Source: an uncultured Curtobacterium sp.
GTDB taxonomy: Bacteria; Actinomycetota; Actinomycetes; Actinomycetales; Microbacteriaceae
Assembly: GCA_913778205.1 (NCBI GenBank)
Contig: CAJYUW010000031.1
Span: forward strand, 62,001 to 126,000
Reading direction: 5' to 3'
Length of the DNA: 64,000 nt
The notes under the pieces were generated by a model. It saw only the letters and a program-made list of their open reading frames with translations, made no database searches and was not told the origin of the DNA. Below are positions 18,386 through 27,463 of this stretch, piece by piece; position 1 is the first letter of the stretch; the number at the start of each line of letters is the position of its first letter. Both the position numbers and the translations under genes were made by a program.

Positions 18386-19855
18386 TCAGCCGACGCCGAG
18401 CAGCGCCTCCAGCGGCCCGCGCGCGAAGTACAGCAGGAAGCCCGCGGCGACCACGTAGAGCAGCCACGAGACCTCGCGACCGCGGCCGGACAGCAGCTTG
18501 ATGAGCACCCAGCTGATGAAGCCGGCGCCGATGCCGTTCGCGATCGAGTAGGTCAGCGGCATCACGACGATCGTCAGGAACGCCGGCAGCGCCGACCCGA
18601 AGTCGGTCCACGAGATGTCCGCGACCTGCGCCACCATGAGCGCACCGACGACGACGAGCCCGGCGGCAGCGACCTCGAGCGGGACGACCTGCGTCAGCGG
18701 GGTGAGGAACATCGACAGCAGGAAGAGCACGCCCGTCACGACCGAGGCCATGCCGGTGCGCGCGCCCTCGCCGATGCCGGACGCCGAGTCGATGAAGACC
18801 GTGTTCGACGACACCGAGGCGCCACCGCCCGCGATGGCGCCGACGCCCTCGACGACGAGCGCCGACTTCAATCGGGGGAAGGTGCCGTCGGGGTGCGCGA
18901 CACCGGCGGCCTTCGCCAGACCGGTCATCGTGCCCATGGCGTCGAAGAAGTTCGTGAAGACGAGCGTGAAGACGAGCATCGACGCGGCGAGCGGGCCGAT
19001 GCGGCTGAACGCGCCGAAGTCGAAGTGGCCGACGAGGGACAGGTCCGGCACGGCGAACAGCGCCGACGGCAGGCCGGGAGCGTTGAGGTTCCAGCCGGTC
19101 TTCGAGTCGACCGAGGTCGGCACGTGGAAGATCGCCTGCAGGATGATCGCGATGATCGTCGTCGCCACGATGCCGATCAGCAGGGCGCCCTTGACCCGGC
19201 GGGCCATGAGCGTGCCGATGATGACCAAGCCGACGAGGAACACGATCGTCGGCAGGGCGCCGACGGAGCCGTCCTCACCGAGCTGCAGCGGCGGCGACGC
19301 GAGTCCGGACGACCGGACGAACCCGGAGTCGACGAGGCCGATGAACGCGATGAACAGACCGATGCCGACGGTGATCGCCGCCTTGAGCTGCGCGGGCACG
19401 GCCGTGAAGATCATCGTCCGGATGCCCGTCAGCGCGAGCAGCACGATGATGATGCCGTTGATGACGACGAGGCCCATCGCCTCGGCCCACGTGACCTGCT
19501 TCACCACGCTGACCGCGAGGAACGAGTTGATGCCGAGACCAGCGGCGATGCCGAACGGCAGGTTCGCGATGAGCCCCATCGCGATGGTCATGAGGCCGGC
19601 GACGAGCCCGGTGGCCGCGGCGACCTGGGCGTTCTCGAGCCAGCCGCCGGTGACGTCCTTGGCTGCCTGGTCGGCGCTGAACCCGCCGAGGATGAGCGGG
19701 TTGAGGATGACGATGTAGGCCATCGTCACGAAGGAGACGAGACCACCACGGATCTCTCGGGGGATCGTCGATCCGCGGCTCGTGATCGAGAAGAAGCGGT
19801 CGAGGCCGGATGCGAGGGCGTTCCGGGGCGGCGTGTCGGTCTGCTGGGCGCTCAC
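18386..19855 (-). CDS. AzgA-type NCS2 purine permease
   Basis: A 489-residue polytopic protein of the AzgA branch of the nucleobase-cation symporters, taking up adenine, guanine or hypoxanthine with H+. It opens with the family signature FFSITSRGSTIPREIRGGLVSFVTMAYIV, and has GLGINSFLAVSVV and SASGIGEGARTGMASVV, the latter matching the C-terminal substrate loop. GTG 19,855 fits the family start. No purine riboswitch is visible in the 131-nt gap to folE. It is divergent from folE. Confidence 0.92.
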   Translation of the reverse strand: MSAQQTDTPPRNALASGLDRFFSITSRGSTIPREIRGGLVSFVTMAYIVILNPLILGGFSADQAAKDVTGGWLENAQVAAATGLVAGLMTIAMGLIANLPFGIAAGLGINSFLAVSVVKQVTWAEAMGLVVINGIIIVLLALTGIRTMIFTAVPAQLKAAITVGIGLFIAFIGLVDSGFVRSSGLASPPLQLGEDGSVGALPTIVFLVGLVIIGTLMARRVKGALLIGIVATTIIAIILQAIFHVPTSVDSKTGWNLNAPGLPSALFAVPDLSLVGHFDFGAFSRIGPLAASMLVFTLVFTNFFDAMGTMTGLAKAAGVAHPDGTFPRLKSALVVEGVGAIAGGGASVSSNTVFIDSASGIGEGARTGMASVVTGVLFLLSMFLTPLTQVVPLEVAAAGLVVVGALMVAQVADISWTDFGSALPAFLTIVVMPLTYSIANGIGAGFISWVLIKLLSGRGREVSWLLYVVAAGFLLYFARGPLEALLGVG

Positions 19856-19986
19856 CGGACGAGTTTACAGAACGCTGGGAGCGCGGCGCGTCGCGCCGGA
19901 GGGCACCGGCCTGGAGGCGCGGCTCGGCTGATCGGGGGACGTCACCTCGGCAGCTCCCCGCGTTCTGCGGCCAGCGACGGTGTTGG

Positions 19987-20625
19987 ATGAACCACGTGAA
20001 CGAACGACTGGACCGCACACGCATCGAGGCTGCCGTGCGCGAGCTCCTCCTCGCCGTGGGGGACGACCCCGACCGGCCGGAGCTCGCAAGGACGCCCGGC
20101 CGGGTGGCCGACTCGTACACGGAGTTCTTCTCGGGCATCGGCACGGACGCCGTCGCGATCGCCCGCGCGGGGGTCGTGCACGCCGACGACGGCGACCGCG
20201 GGCAGCTCGTGGTGGTCCGGGACGTGAAGTTCCGCTCGATGTGTGAGCACCACCTCCTGCCGTTCATCGGCGTCGCACACCTCGCCTACGCACCGGGTGA
20301 CCAGCTCATCGGCCTCGGCACGCTGTCGCGCGTGCTCGACGCCGTGGCCTCCCGCCCGCAGCTGCAGGAGCGCCTCGGCGAGCAGGTCGCCGGCACCATC
20401 GCCGAGGGGCTCGACGCGAGCGGCGTGCTCGTGGTGCTCGACGCCCAGCACCAGTGCGTCACGACCCGCGGCGAGCGGCAGACCGGCTCGACGACCGTGA
20501 CCGTCGCCGCGACCGGATCCCTCGCCGAACCCCTCGGCCGGGCCGAGGCGATCGCCCTCATCGGCGCGGGGGTCGGCACCGCCGGCGGACCCGCTGCCGG
20601 AGCAGACCACGGAGGAGACGCATGA
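19987..20625 (+). CDS. folE: GTP cyclohydrolase I
   Basis: A 212-residue type I GTP cyclohydrolase. Zinc ligands are visible in SMCEHHLLPFIG (Cys and His) and in DAQHQCVTTRGERQ (Cys). The catalytic signature RTPGRVADSYTEFF is present. It makes dihydroneopterin triphosphate from GTP, the first step of folate synthesis. Start ATG 19,987 (a GTG three codons on is also possible). The last 30 residues after TVAATGSL are longer than usual and Gly/Ala-rich. It overlaps folP by 4 nt (ATGA). Confidence 0.95.
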   Translation: MNHVNERLDRTRIEAAVRELLLAVGDDPDRPELARTPGRVADSYTEFFSGIGTDAVAIARAGVVHADDGDRGQLVVVRDVKFRSMCEHHLLPFIGVAHLAYAPGDQLIGLGTLSRVLDAVASRPQLQERLGEQVAGTIAEGLDASGVLVVLDAQHQCVTTRGERQTGSTTVTVAATGSLAEPLGRAEAIALIGAGVGTAGGPAAGADHGGDA

Positions 20626-21554
20626 CGATCGACGGACGCACCACGGGCCTCCCGGCCGCCGGACCCGGCTGGGTGGCGCCCGTCCTGCGGGAGCCGGTGC
20701 GCACCATCGGCCGCCGCACGTTCGACTTCGACCACCGCGTCGCCGTGATGGCGATCGTGAACCGCACGCCCGACTCGTTCCACGACCAGGGGGCGACCTT
20801 CACGCTCGACCGTGCGGTCGCGGCAGCCGTCCGCGCCGCCGAGCAGGGCGCCGACTGGGTCGACATCGGCGGCGTCAAGTTCGCCCCCGGCCCCGAGCTG
20901 TCCGCCGCCGACGAGCTCGACCGCGTCCTGCCGGTCGTGTCGCAGCTCGCGCAGGAGTCCGACGTCGTCATCTCGGTCGACACGTTCCGCCCCGAGGTCG
21001 CCGCGGCCACGATCGCCGCCGGAGCGAGCGTCGTCAACGACACCACCGGCCTGTCCGACCCGCGGATGGCCTCGGTCGTCGCGGACTCGGACGCCACGAT
21101 CGTCATCACGCACTCGACCGCCCCGCCCCGGCAGCACCTGCCCGAGCCGCCGCACTACGACGACATCGGTCGCGAGGTCGTGGACTTCCTGCAGGAGCGG
21201 GTCGACCGGGCGCTCGCCGCGGGCATCCCGGAGTCGCGGATCATCGTCGACCCCGGGCACGACCTCAACAAGAACACCGTGCACACGCTCGAGATCACGC
21301 GCCGGCTGCCCGAGGTCGTCGCGCTCGGCTACCCGGTGCTCGCCGCGGTGTCGAACAAGGACTTCGTGGGGGAGTCGCTCGGCCGTCCGAGGGGCGAGCG
21401 CCTGCCGGGTTCGCTCGCCGCGGCGACGGTCAGCGCGATGCTCGGCGCGCGGATCGTCCGCATGCACGACGTGGTCGAGAGCGTCGACGCGATGCGCATG
21501 GTCGAGGCGGTCCTCGGCTGGCGCGAGCCCGTGGAAGCGCGGCACAACACGTGA
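20622..21554 (+). CDS. folP: Dihydropteroate synthase homologue, FolP2-like
   Basis: A 310-residue TIM-barrel protein of the pterin-binding family. Key motifs are MAIVNRTPDSFHDQGATF, SVDTFRPEVAAA, NDTTGLSD, DPGHDLNKNT and AAVSNKDFVGESLG. Classical DHPS has MGIVNVTPDSFSDGG and a Phe-Gly-Lys loop; this sequence instead matches the M. tuberculosis FolP2 paralogue (Rv1207), reported to lack DHPS activity in vitro. It may be the folate enzyme here or a specialised pterin enzyme. It is coupled to folE and to the next reductase by 4-nt overlaps. Confidence 0.85.
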   Translation: MTIDGRTTGLPAAGPGWVAPVLREPVRTIGRRTFDFDHRVAVMAIVNRTPDSFHDQGATFTLDRAVAAAVRAAEQGADWVDIGGVKFAPGPELSAADELDRVLPVVSQLAQESDVVISVDTFRPEVAAATIAAGASVVNDTTGLSDPRMASVVADSDATIVITHSTAPPRQHLPEPPHYDDIGREVVDFLQERVDRALAAGIPESRIIVDPGHDLNKNTVHTLEITRRLPEVVALGYPVLAAVSNKDFVGESLGRPRGERLPGSLAAATVSAMLGARIVRMHDVVESVDAMRMVEAVLGWREPVEARHNT

Positions 21555-22300
21555 GCGCCCGGGACGGTGCGCTGCCGTCGTCGATCGCCGACACGAGCGA
21601 CGACGACCTGCTGGAGCTGTACGCCGCGGACGTGCCGGACGGCACCTGGCTCCGGGTGAACTTCGTCACCACGCTCGACGGGTCGGCCTCGGCATCCGGT
21701 CGCACGGCGGACCTCGGCGGCGACGACGACCTGCGCGTGTTCGACCTGCTCCGACGGACCGCCGACGTGGTCCTCGTGGCCGCGGGCACCGTCCGCGACG
21801 AGGAGTACGGGCCGATGGTCCTGCACGACGCCGACGTGGCGTGGCGCCGTGCGCACGGCATGCCCGACCACCCGGTGTTCGCGATCGTCACCGGCTCGGC
21901 GGGGCTCGACGCGTCGTCGCGCGTGTTCACCGAGGCGCCCGTGCGACCGATCGTGCTGACCTCGGCGTCCGGGGCCGACTCCGAGCGGGGGCGTGCGCTC
22001 GCCGAGGTCGCCGACGTGGTCGCGTGCGGGGACGACGAGGTCGACGTCGCCGCGGTCGTCCGGGCGCTGGGTGACCGGGGGCTCGAGCGCATCCACTGCG
22101 AGGGTGGGCCGTCGTTCTTCGGGGCGCTCATCGAGGCGGACCTGGTCGACGAGCTGACCCTGACGGTCGACCCGACGCTCGAGGGCGGCGAGGGGCCGCG
22201 GATCGCGACCGGCTCGTCGCCGGCACTGCGGCGGATGCGTCCCGCGCACGTGCTGCTCGGCGACGGCGGGGTGCTGCTGACGCGGTACGTGCGCGCCTGA
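21551..22300 (+). CDS. RibD C-terminal/DHFR-fold reductase (Rv2671-like)
   Basis: A 249-residue NADPH-dependent reductase of the RibD_C family without a deaminase domain. Visible are LRVNFVTTLDGSASASGRT (N-terminal strand and loop), VLVAAGTVRDEEYGP and the C-terminal HCEGGPSFFGALIEADLVDELTLTV. M. tuberculosis Rv2671 has the same layout and can replace dihydrofolate reductase. Placement directly behind folE and folP with 4-nt coupling suggests a pterin or dihydrofolate reductase role, but riboflavin-type pyrimidine reduction is the alternative. Confidence 0.82.
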   Translation: MSARDGALPSSIADTSDDDLLELYAADVPDGTWLRVNFVTTLDGSASASGRTADLGGDDDLRVFDLLRRTADVVLVAAGTVRDEEYGPMVLHDADVAWRRAHGMPDHPVFAIVTGSAGLDASSRVFTEAPVRPIVLTSASGADSERGRALAEVADVVACGDDEVDVAAVVRALGDRGLERIHCEGGPSFFGALIEADLVDELTLTVDPTLEGGEGPRIATGSSPALRRMRPAHVLLGDGGVLLTRYVRA

Positions 22301-22342
22301 CGCGCGGGTCCCGTCCCACGGGCGCCCGCTAGGGTCGGACGC

Positions 22343-22996
22343 GTGATCGACGTCGTGGTGTCCGGGGTCCTCTTCGACATGGACGGGACCCTCGTCGACT
22401 CGACCGCGGTCGTCGAGGCCGCCTGGACCCGGTTCGGCGCCACGCACGGGATCGACCCGGTCGAGATCCTCGCGTTCTCCCACGGCCGCCAGACGATCGA
22501 CACGGTCCAGCGCTTCCTGCCCGACCTCCCCGAGGACGAGCAGCGCGACATCGTCGACACGATGATCGCCGCCGAGATCGGGTACGTCGAGGGCATCGTC
22601 GAGGTCCCGGGCGCCGGCGCGTTCGTCCGCCGACTGCAGGACCTCGGCGTGCCGATCGCCCTCGTGACGAGCGCTCCACGGGAACTCGCGGTGAAGCGCA
22701 TGATCGCCGCGGGCGTCCCCGTCCCGGACGCCCTCGTGCCCTCGGAGGACGCCGAGCGCAGCAAGCCCCACCCCGAGGGCTACCTCCGCGGGGCCGCGCT
22801 CCTCGGGGCGCCGGCCGAGCGGTGCCTGGCCTTCGAGGACGCGCCCGCCGGCGTCGAGGCCGCCCTCGCGTCCGGGGCGACGACCGTCGTGGTCGGCGAC
22901 CTCGAGGCGTCGGCCACCACCGGGCTGCCGCGCATCGCGGGGTACACCGGGCTGACGGTCGAGCGCGAGGGGTCCGCTTTCCGCATCCGCGGCTGA
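22343..22996 (+). CDS. HAD-family sugar phosphatase
   Basis: A 217-residue HAD phosphatase of the DOG1/GPP type. Motif I FDMDGTLVDSTAVVEAAW (residues 11-28), cap residues HGRQTIDTVQRFL, motif II LVTSAPRE, Lys in RSKPHPEGYL, motif III FEDAPAGVEAAL. It probably removes phosphate from 2-deoxyglucose 6-phosphate or glycerol phosphate-like sugars. It lies 42 nt downstream of the reductase. GTG 22,343 is the best start. Confidence 0.88.
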   Translation: MIDVVVSGVLFDMDGTLVDSTAVVEAAWTRFGATHGIDPVEILAFSHGRQTIDTVQRFLPDLPEDEQRDIVDTMIAAEIGYVEGIVEVPGAGAFVRRLQDLGVPIALVTSAPRELAVKRMIAAGVPVPDALVPSEDAERSKPHPEGYLRGAALLGAPAERCLAFEDAPAGVEAALASGATTVVVGDLEASATTGLPRIAGYTGLTVEREGSAFRIRG

Positions 22997-23106
22997 GCAG
23001 CCCCGCCCGCAGCTGGGGAAGGCCTGCCGACTGCGAGCGCGTCCAGCCGCACCCGACGACCGTGGAGCCCGGCGGCCGGACCCACCGGGCCGCGGAAGGA
23101 GTCACC

Positions 23107-23658
23107 ATGGCAGCCCTCGACGGCAAGAAGATCCTCGTCATCGCGACGAACTACGGCGTGGAGCAGGACGAGATCGTCGTCCCCACCGAGCAGCTGCGCG
23201 CGCGCGGCGCGGACGTGACGGTCGCCGGTCAGGAGTCCGGCCCGATCGCGACCCTCGTCGGCGACAAGGACCCGGGCAAGTCGGTCGACACCGACACCAC
23301 CATCGGCAGTCTCAGCGGAGCCGGCGACTACGACGCCCTGGTCGTCCCCGGCGGCACCATCAACGCGGACACCATCCGCCAGGACGCCGACGCGGTCGCG
23401 CTGGTCACGGCGTTCGCCGAGGCCGGCAAGCCCGTCGCCGCGATCTGCCACGGCCCGTGGACCCTCATCGAGGCGGGTGTGGTGTCCGGCAAGACGATCA
23501 CGTCGTTCCCGTCGCTGCAGACCGACGTCCGCAACGCCGGCGGCGAGTGGGTCGACCAGGAGGTGCAGGTCGACGGCGGCCTGATCACCTCGCGCAACCC
23601 GGACGACCTGCCCGCGTTCGTCGACGCCATCGAGCACGCGCTCACGGCGTCGGCGTAG
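23107..23658 (+). CDS. DJ-1/PfpI-family glyoxalase or deglycase
   Basis: A 183-residue DJ-1/PfpI protein. The catalytic Cys-His is in AAICHGPWTLIEAG (nucleophile-elbow Cys about residue 116), the acidic partner in GVEQDEIVVP near the N-terminus, and DALVVPGGTINADTIR precedes it. Length matches the YhbO/PfpI subfamily, which detoxifies methylglyoxal or repairs glycated proteins. ATG 23,107 is preceded by GGAAGGAG. The stop overlaps the convergent MOSC gene by 17 nt. Confidence 0.9.
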   Translation: MAALDGKKILVIATNYGVEQDEIVVPTEQLRARGADVTVAGQESGPIATLVGDKDPGKSVDTDTTIGSLSGAGDYDALVVPGGTINADTIRQDADAVALVTAFAEAGKPVAAICHGPWTLIEAGVVSGKTITSFPSLQTDVRNAGGEWVDQEVQVDGGLITSRNPDDLPAFVDAIEHALTASA

Positions 23659-24223
23659 TCCCCAGCGGGACGGGCGCGGCGGTCCACAGCGTCGCGGGCC
23701 CGACGGAGAGCTCCCCGTCGGACTCCGGGTCGCACCGGACCCCCGCCCGTCCCCGCATCGCCCGGAACGCCCCCGGTGCCACCTCGTGGTCCATCCACGC
23801 GCACGGGTTCGCCGGACGGTACCCGCGGAAGCGCACCACCCCGTGCCCGGAGTCGAGCGCGAACGGCTGTCCCCGGAGCGCCTCGACGTCCGCCCCGCGG
23901 AGGAAGACATTCCGACGGGTCGCCACGACGTCCAGGTCGGTGCCCAGCGCACGACCGACGTCCTCGAGGCCCTCGAGCCCCACCACGGTCACACTCGCGT
24001 GCACGTGCGCCCGGGCGGCGAAGTAGCGGTCGCCCACGATCCCGAGGCCCGCGCGCAGCTCCACCCGGTCCCGCAGCTCTGGCGACGACGGATCGGTGGG
24101 CAGCGCGCCGTCGGCCGGACGCCCCTCGTACCGGTGCCGGGGCGACGCGAGCAGCAGCGCCACCTCGACGTGGGTCCGGCAGGGCAGCCCGGCGGGCGCG
24201 ACCGGTTCGTCAGCGGAGGTCAC
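23642..24223 (-). CDS. MOSC-domain protein
   Basis: A 193-residue protein matching the MOSC fold of molybdenum-cofactor sulfurase C-terminal domains and YiiM. Visible are VELRAGLGIVGDRYFA, RRNVFLRGADVEALRG, and FRGYRPANPCAWMDHEVAPGAFRAMRGRAG. MOSC members transfer sulfur or ligate metal-sulfur groups; the conserved Cys in NPCAWMD is a good candidate. GTG 24,223 begins it. The 3' end overlaps the DJ-1 gene by 17 nt. Confidence 0.78.
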   Translation of the reverse strand: MTSADEPVAPAGLPCRTHVEVALLLASPRHRYEGRPADGALPTDPSSPELRDRVELRAGLGIVGDRYFAARAHVHASVTVVGLEGLEDVGRALGTDLDVVATRRNVFLRGADVEALRGQPFALDSGHGVVRFRGYRPANPCAWMDHEVAPGAFRAMRGRAGVRCDPESDGELSVGPATLWTAAPVPLGTTPTP

Positions 24224-24311
24224 GGGACCAACGCTAGCCGTGCCTCCCGTCCGTCGCTGCGGTGTCCGATTCCCGCCAGTCGATGTCGGTGCGCCGTGCG
24301 ACGCTGGATCC

Positions 24312-25865
24312 ATGTCCACCACCGCAGCCGACGCGCTGCACGCCGAGCGGTACCGCGTCGTCGCCTCGCGCGACGCGCGCTTCGACGGCCAGTTCGTCAC
24401 CGCCGTGCACTCCACCGGCATCTACTGCCGTCCCTCGTGCCCCGCGCGCACGCCGCGCGCGTCCGGCGTCACGTTCTTCCGGACGAGCGCCGCCGCGCAC
24501 CTCGCCGGCTTCCGCGCCTGCAAGCGCTGCCTGCCGGAGGCGACGCCCGGCAGCCCCGAGTGGGACCTCCGGGAGGACGTCGCCGGCCGCGCCATGCGCC
24601 TCGTCCTCGACGGGGTCGTCGAACGCGACGGCGTCCCCGGGTTGGCCGCACGGGTCGGCTACTCGGAGCGCCAGCTCGGCCGCATCATGACGGCCGAGCT
24701 CGGCGCCGGGCCCAAGGCGCTCAGCCGCGCGCACCGCGCCCAGACGGCACGGACGCTGCTCACCTCGTCGGACCTGCCGATCGCCGACGTCGCCTTCGCG
24801 GCCGGGTTCACGAGCGTCCGCCAGTTCAACGACACGGTGCGCGAGGTGTTCGCGGTCACCCCGTCCGCGCTGCGGGCGCGACGCACCCTCCAGCCGGTCG
24901 CGGACGGCGCCCTGCACGTGCACCTGCCGGCCCGCGCGCCGTTCGACGCACAGGGACTGCTCGAGTGGCACGCGCTCCACGCGCTGCCCGGCACGGAGCA
25001 GGTGGACGTCGGCCCCGACGGTCGGGTCGCGGCCTACGGACGGCTGGTCTCCCTGCCGGGAGGCACGGGCTGGTTCCGCGCGACGGCCGCCGGTGGGCGT
25101 GCGGTCGGGATCGACCTGCAGGTGCGGGTCGAGGACCTGTCGGACCTCCCCACGCTCGTCGCGCGGGTCCGCGCGCTCTTCGACCTCGACGCCGACCCGA
25201 CGGCGGTCGACTCGGTCCTGGCCACCCTGCCGGAGCTGGCACCCGTGGTCGAGCGGATCCCCGGGATCCGGCTCCCCGGTGCGGTCGACCCCCACGAGGT
25301 CGTGTTCCGCACGCTCATCGGCCAGCAGGTCTCGGTCGCGGCCGCCCGGACGGCGCAGACCCGACTCGTCGCGGCGCTCGGGGCCGCCGCGCCGGAGTCC
25401 GTGCTCCCCGGCGGACGACTCTTCCCGACCGCCGCCGTCATCGCCGAGCAGGGGGCCTCCGTGCTCCGCGGCCCGGCGGCCCGCGTGGACACGATCCTCC
25501 GCGTCGCCGTCGCGCTCGCCGACGGATCCCTGGTCGTCGACGCCGGGCAGTCGGTGCAGGAGCTCCGCGCCGGGCTGCTCGCCGTGAAGGGCATCGGCCC
25601 GTGGACCGCCGACTACGTCGCGCTCCGCGTGCGGCACCACCCGGACCTCTTCCTGCACAGCGACCTCGCCGTGCGGAACGGTGCACAGGAACTCGGCCTG
25701 CCCGGTGCCGTGCGCGAGCTCTCCCTACGGTCGGAGCAGGTGGCCCCGTGGCGGAGCTACCTGACGATGCACTGCTGGCGACCGATCGTCGACCGCGCGA
25801 TGGCGACGGCCGGCGTCAGCCACATGACGACCGCGGCCACCGCCGCGCGGAAGGACGAACGATGA
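24312..25865 (+). CDS. alkA: AdaA-AlkA fusion, DNA-3-methyladenine glycosylase
   Basis: A 517-residue fusion. An Ada-like zinc domain (residues 10-85) has the Cys pairs in YCRPSCPAR and CKRC. An AraC helix-turn-helix (about 95-190; AGFTSVRQFNDTVREVF) comes next. A C-terminal AlkA glycosylase (about 200-490) has the HhH motif AVKGIGPWTADYVALR and catalytic D451 in HSDLAVRN. It likely both senses methyl damage and removes alkylated bases. ATG 24,312 is used. It overlaps ogt by 4 nt. Confidence 0.92.
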   Translation: MSTTAADALHAERYRVVASRDARFDGQFVTAVHSTGIYCRPSCPARTPRASGVTFFRTSAAAHLAGFRACKRCLPEATPGSPEWDLREDVAGRAMRLVLDGVVERDGVPGLAARVGYSERQLGRIMTAELGAGPKALSRAHRAQTARTLLTSSDLPIADVAFAAGFTSVRQFNDTVREVFAVTPSALRARRTLQPVADGALHVHLPARAPFDAQGLLEWHALHALPGTEQVDVGPDGRVAAYGRLVSLPGGTGWFRATAAGGRAVGIDLQVRVEDLSDLPTLVARVRALFDLDADPTAVDSVLATLPELAPVVERIPGIRLPGAVDPHEVVFRTLIGQQVSVAAARTAQTRLVAALGAAAPESVLPGGRLFPTAAVIAEQGASVLRGPAARVDTILRVAVALADGSLVVDAGQSVQELRAGLLAVKGIGPWTADYVALRVRHHPDLFLHSDLAVRNGAQELGLPGAVRELSLRSEQVAPWRSYLTMHCWRPIVDRAMATAGVSHMTTAATAARKDER

Positions 25866-26374
25866 CCGACGCGACCATCCAGACGCTCGACACCCCGGAC
25901 GGCCCCTTCACGGTGCTCGAGGACACCGAGGGCCGGGTCCTGGCCTCTGGCTGGACCGACTCCGCCGAACGCATCCTCGGGCGGGTCGCGGCCCGACACC
26001 GACCGGATCGTCTCGTCGACGGTCGGGTCGCGGCGGCCGACGCCGTCGACGCGTTCTACGCGGGGGAGCTCGAGCACGCCATGCAGGTGCCCGTGCGGCA
26101 GGTCGGCACCGAGCTCTTCACGGAGGGGTGGCGGCAACTCCGTCGGATCCCCGCCGGGACGGTTCTCACCTACCGCGAGTTCGCGGCGGCGATGGGGCGG
26201 CCGGACGCGGTCCGGGCCGCCGCGAGCGTGTGCGCCCGGAACGCACCCGCGCTGTTCGTGCCCTGCCACCGGGTCCTCCGGAGCGACGGGACCCTCGGCG
26301 GGTTCGCGTGGGGGCTCGACGTCAAGCGGGCCCTGCTCGAACGAGAGTCGGCGGGGGCGGCGGCACTCGTCTGA
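25862..26374 (+). CDS. ogt: Methylated-DNA-protein-cysteine methyltransferase
   Basis: A 170-residue MGMT. The methyl-acceptor C135 is in FVPCHRVLRSDGTLGGFAWG. The helix-turn-helix DNA-binding region is in YREFAAAMGRPDAVRAAASVCARN with the Arg finger. It takes methyl from O6-methylguanine onto the Cys, irreversibly. It follows alkA with a 4-nt overlap, a common alkylation-repair operon. Confidence 0.94.
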   Translation: MTDATIQTLDTPDGPFTVLEDTEGRVLASGWTDSAERILGRVAARHRPDRLVDGRVAAADAVDAFYAGELEHAMQVPVRQVGTELFTEGWRQLRRIPAGTVLTYREFAAAMGRPDAVRAAASVCARNAPALFVPCHRVLRSDGTLGGFAWGLDVKRALLERESAGAAALV

Positions 26375-26509
26375 GGGCTGCACGCGGCGTCCTCCCCCTG
26401 GTTGCGGGTGTTGGCGCGAGCACCGGGCGCTGCCATGCTCGAGAGGACCTCACGCACGGTCCGTCCCGAGGACCCGGCGAACCGCCGTCGAACGACCCTC
26501 GAGGACCGC

Positions 26510-27349
26510 ATGCACTCTCACGCTCCACCGCATCCCGCGCTCGACCGGACCGTCCGCTCCGCCGACGGCACCGAGCTCGCCGTGACCGAGACGGGCAGCG
26601 GTCCGACGCTCCTCGTGGTCGGCGGAGCGTTCGACCACCGCGGCACGCCGTACCTCGGACGGATCGTCGCGGCGCTCGCCGACCGGTACCGCGTCGTCAC
26701 GTACGACCGACGCGGCCGCGGCGCGTCCGGGGACACCGAGCCGTGGACGATCGAGCGGGAGGTCGACGACCTCCGTGCCGTCGTCGGATCGGTACCCGGT
26801 CCGGTCGTCGCCTACGGGAACTGCGTCGGCGCCGCCGTCCTGTTGCGCGGGCTCGCGGCGGGAGTCCCGATCTCCCGCGCCGTGCTCTTCGAGCCGCCGT
26901 TCCGGGCGAGCGTCGAGCACCACGTGGACGACGTCGTCTTCGCGGACCTCCTCGACGAGCACGTCGGGGCCGGCCGCCGGTCCCAGACCGTCCGGGCGTT
27001 CCTCGCCCACGTGCTCGGCGTGCCGATGGGGCAGGTCGCCCTGCTCCGGCTGCGCCCCGCGGTGTGGTCGGCGCTGCTCGGTGACGCCCACGTGCTGCCG
27101 CGCGACGTGCGGGTGCTCAACGGACTCGTCATCCCGGAGCGGGTCGCGGCCGCGGTGGGGGTGCCGGTGCTCGTGGCGTCCGGGGACACGGGGCCCGACT
27201 TCATGGCGGCGGCGGCACGGGCGCTCGCCGAGGCGATCCCGGGGGCGGTGCACGTCGAGCTGCGCGGCCAGTGGCACCGGCCGGAGCCGGAGGTCGTGCG
27301 TCGTACGGTCGACCGCTTCGTGGGGCCGGGCGACCACACCCCGCGCTGA
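26510..27349 (+). CDS. Alpha/beta hydrolase with Cys in the nucleophile elbow
   Basis: A 279-residue alpha/beta hydrolase. Oxyanion strand LLVVGGAFDHRG (about residues 34-45), RVVTYDRRGRGASGD (about 62-76), nucleophile elbow YGNCVGAAVLLRG where the usual G-x-S-x-G is G-N-C-V-G. The base His is likely in QWHRPEP near residue 250. A Cys nucleophile occurs in a few hydrolases, e.g. dienelactone hydrolase, so it may be active. ATG 26,510 is the natural start; upstream in-frame codons give a low-quality extension. The substrate is unknown. Confidence 0.85.
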   Translation: MHSHAPPHPALDRTVRSADGTELAVTETGSGPTLLVVGGAFDHRGTPYLGRIVAALADRYRVVTYDRRGRGASGDTEPWTIEREVDDLRAVVGSVPGPVVAYGNCVGAAVLLRGLAAGVPISRAVLFEPPFRASVEHHVDDVVFADLLDEHVGAGRRSQTVRAFLAHVLGVPMGQVALLRLRPAVWSALLGDAHVLPRDVRVLNGLVIPERVAAAVGVPVLVASGDTGPDFMAAAARALAEAIPGAVHVELRGQWHRPEPEVVRRTVDRFVGPGDHTPR

Positions 27350-27367
27350 CGAGCGGGGGTGACGGCG

Positions 27368-27451
27368 CCGCGCGTTTCCGGGGTGCTGTACTCCTGCTGT
27401 GGGGGTGGGGTGGTGGCTGTGCCGCGCGTTTCCGGGGCGCTGTACTCCTGC
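27368..27451. repeat. Direct repeat upstream of the HAD gene
   Basis: CCGCGCGTTTCCGGGG followed by a T or C and GCTGTACTCCTGC appears twice, 54 nt apart (27,368 and 27,422). The second copy ends 13 nt before the GTG start of the next gene, so it lies within its leader or promoter. Confidence 0.75.
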
Positions 27452-27463
27452 GAGGATGGGGAG

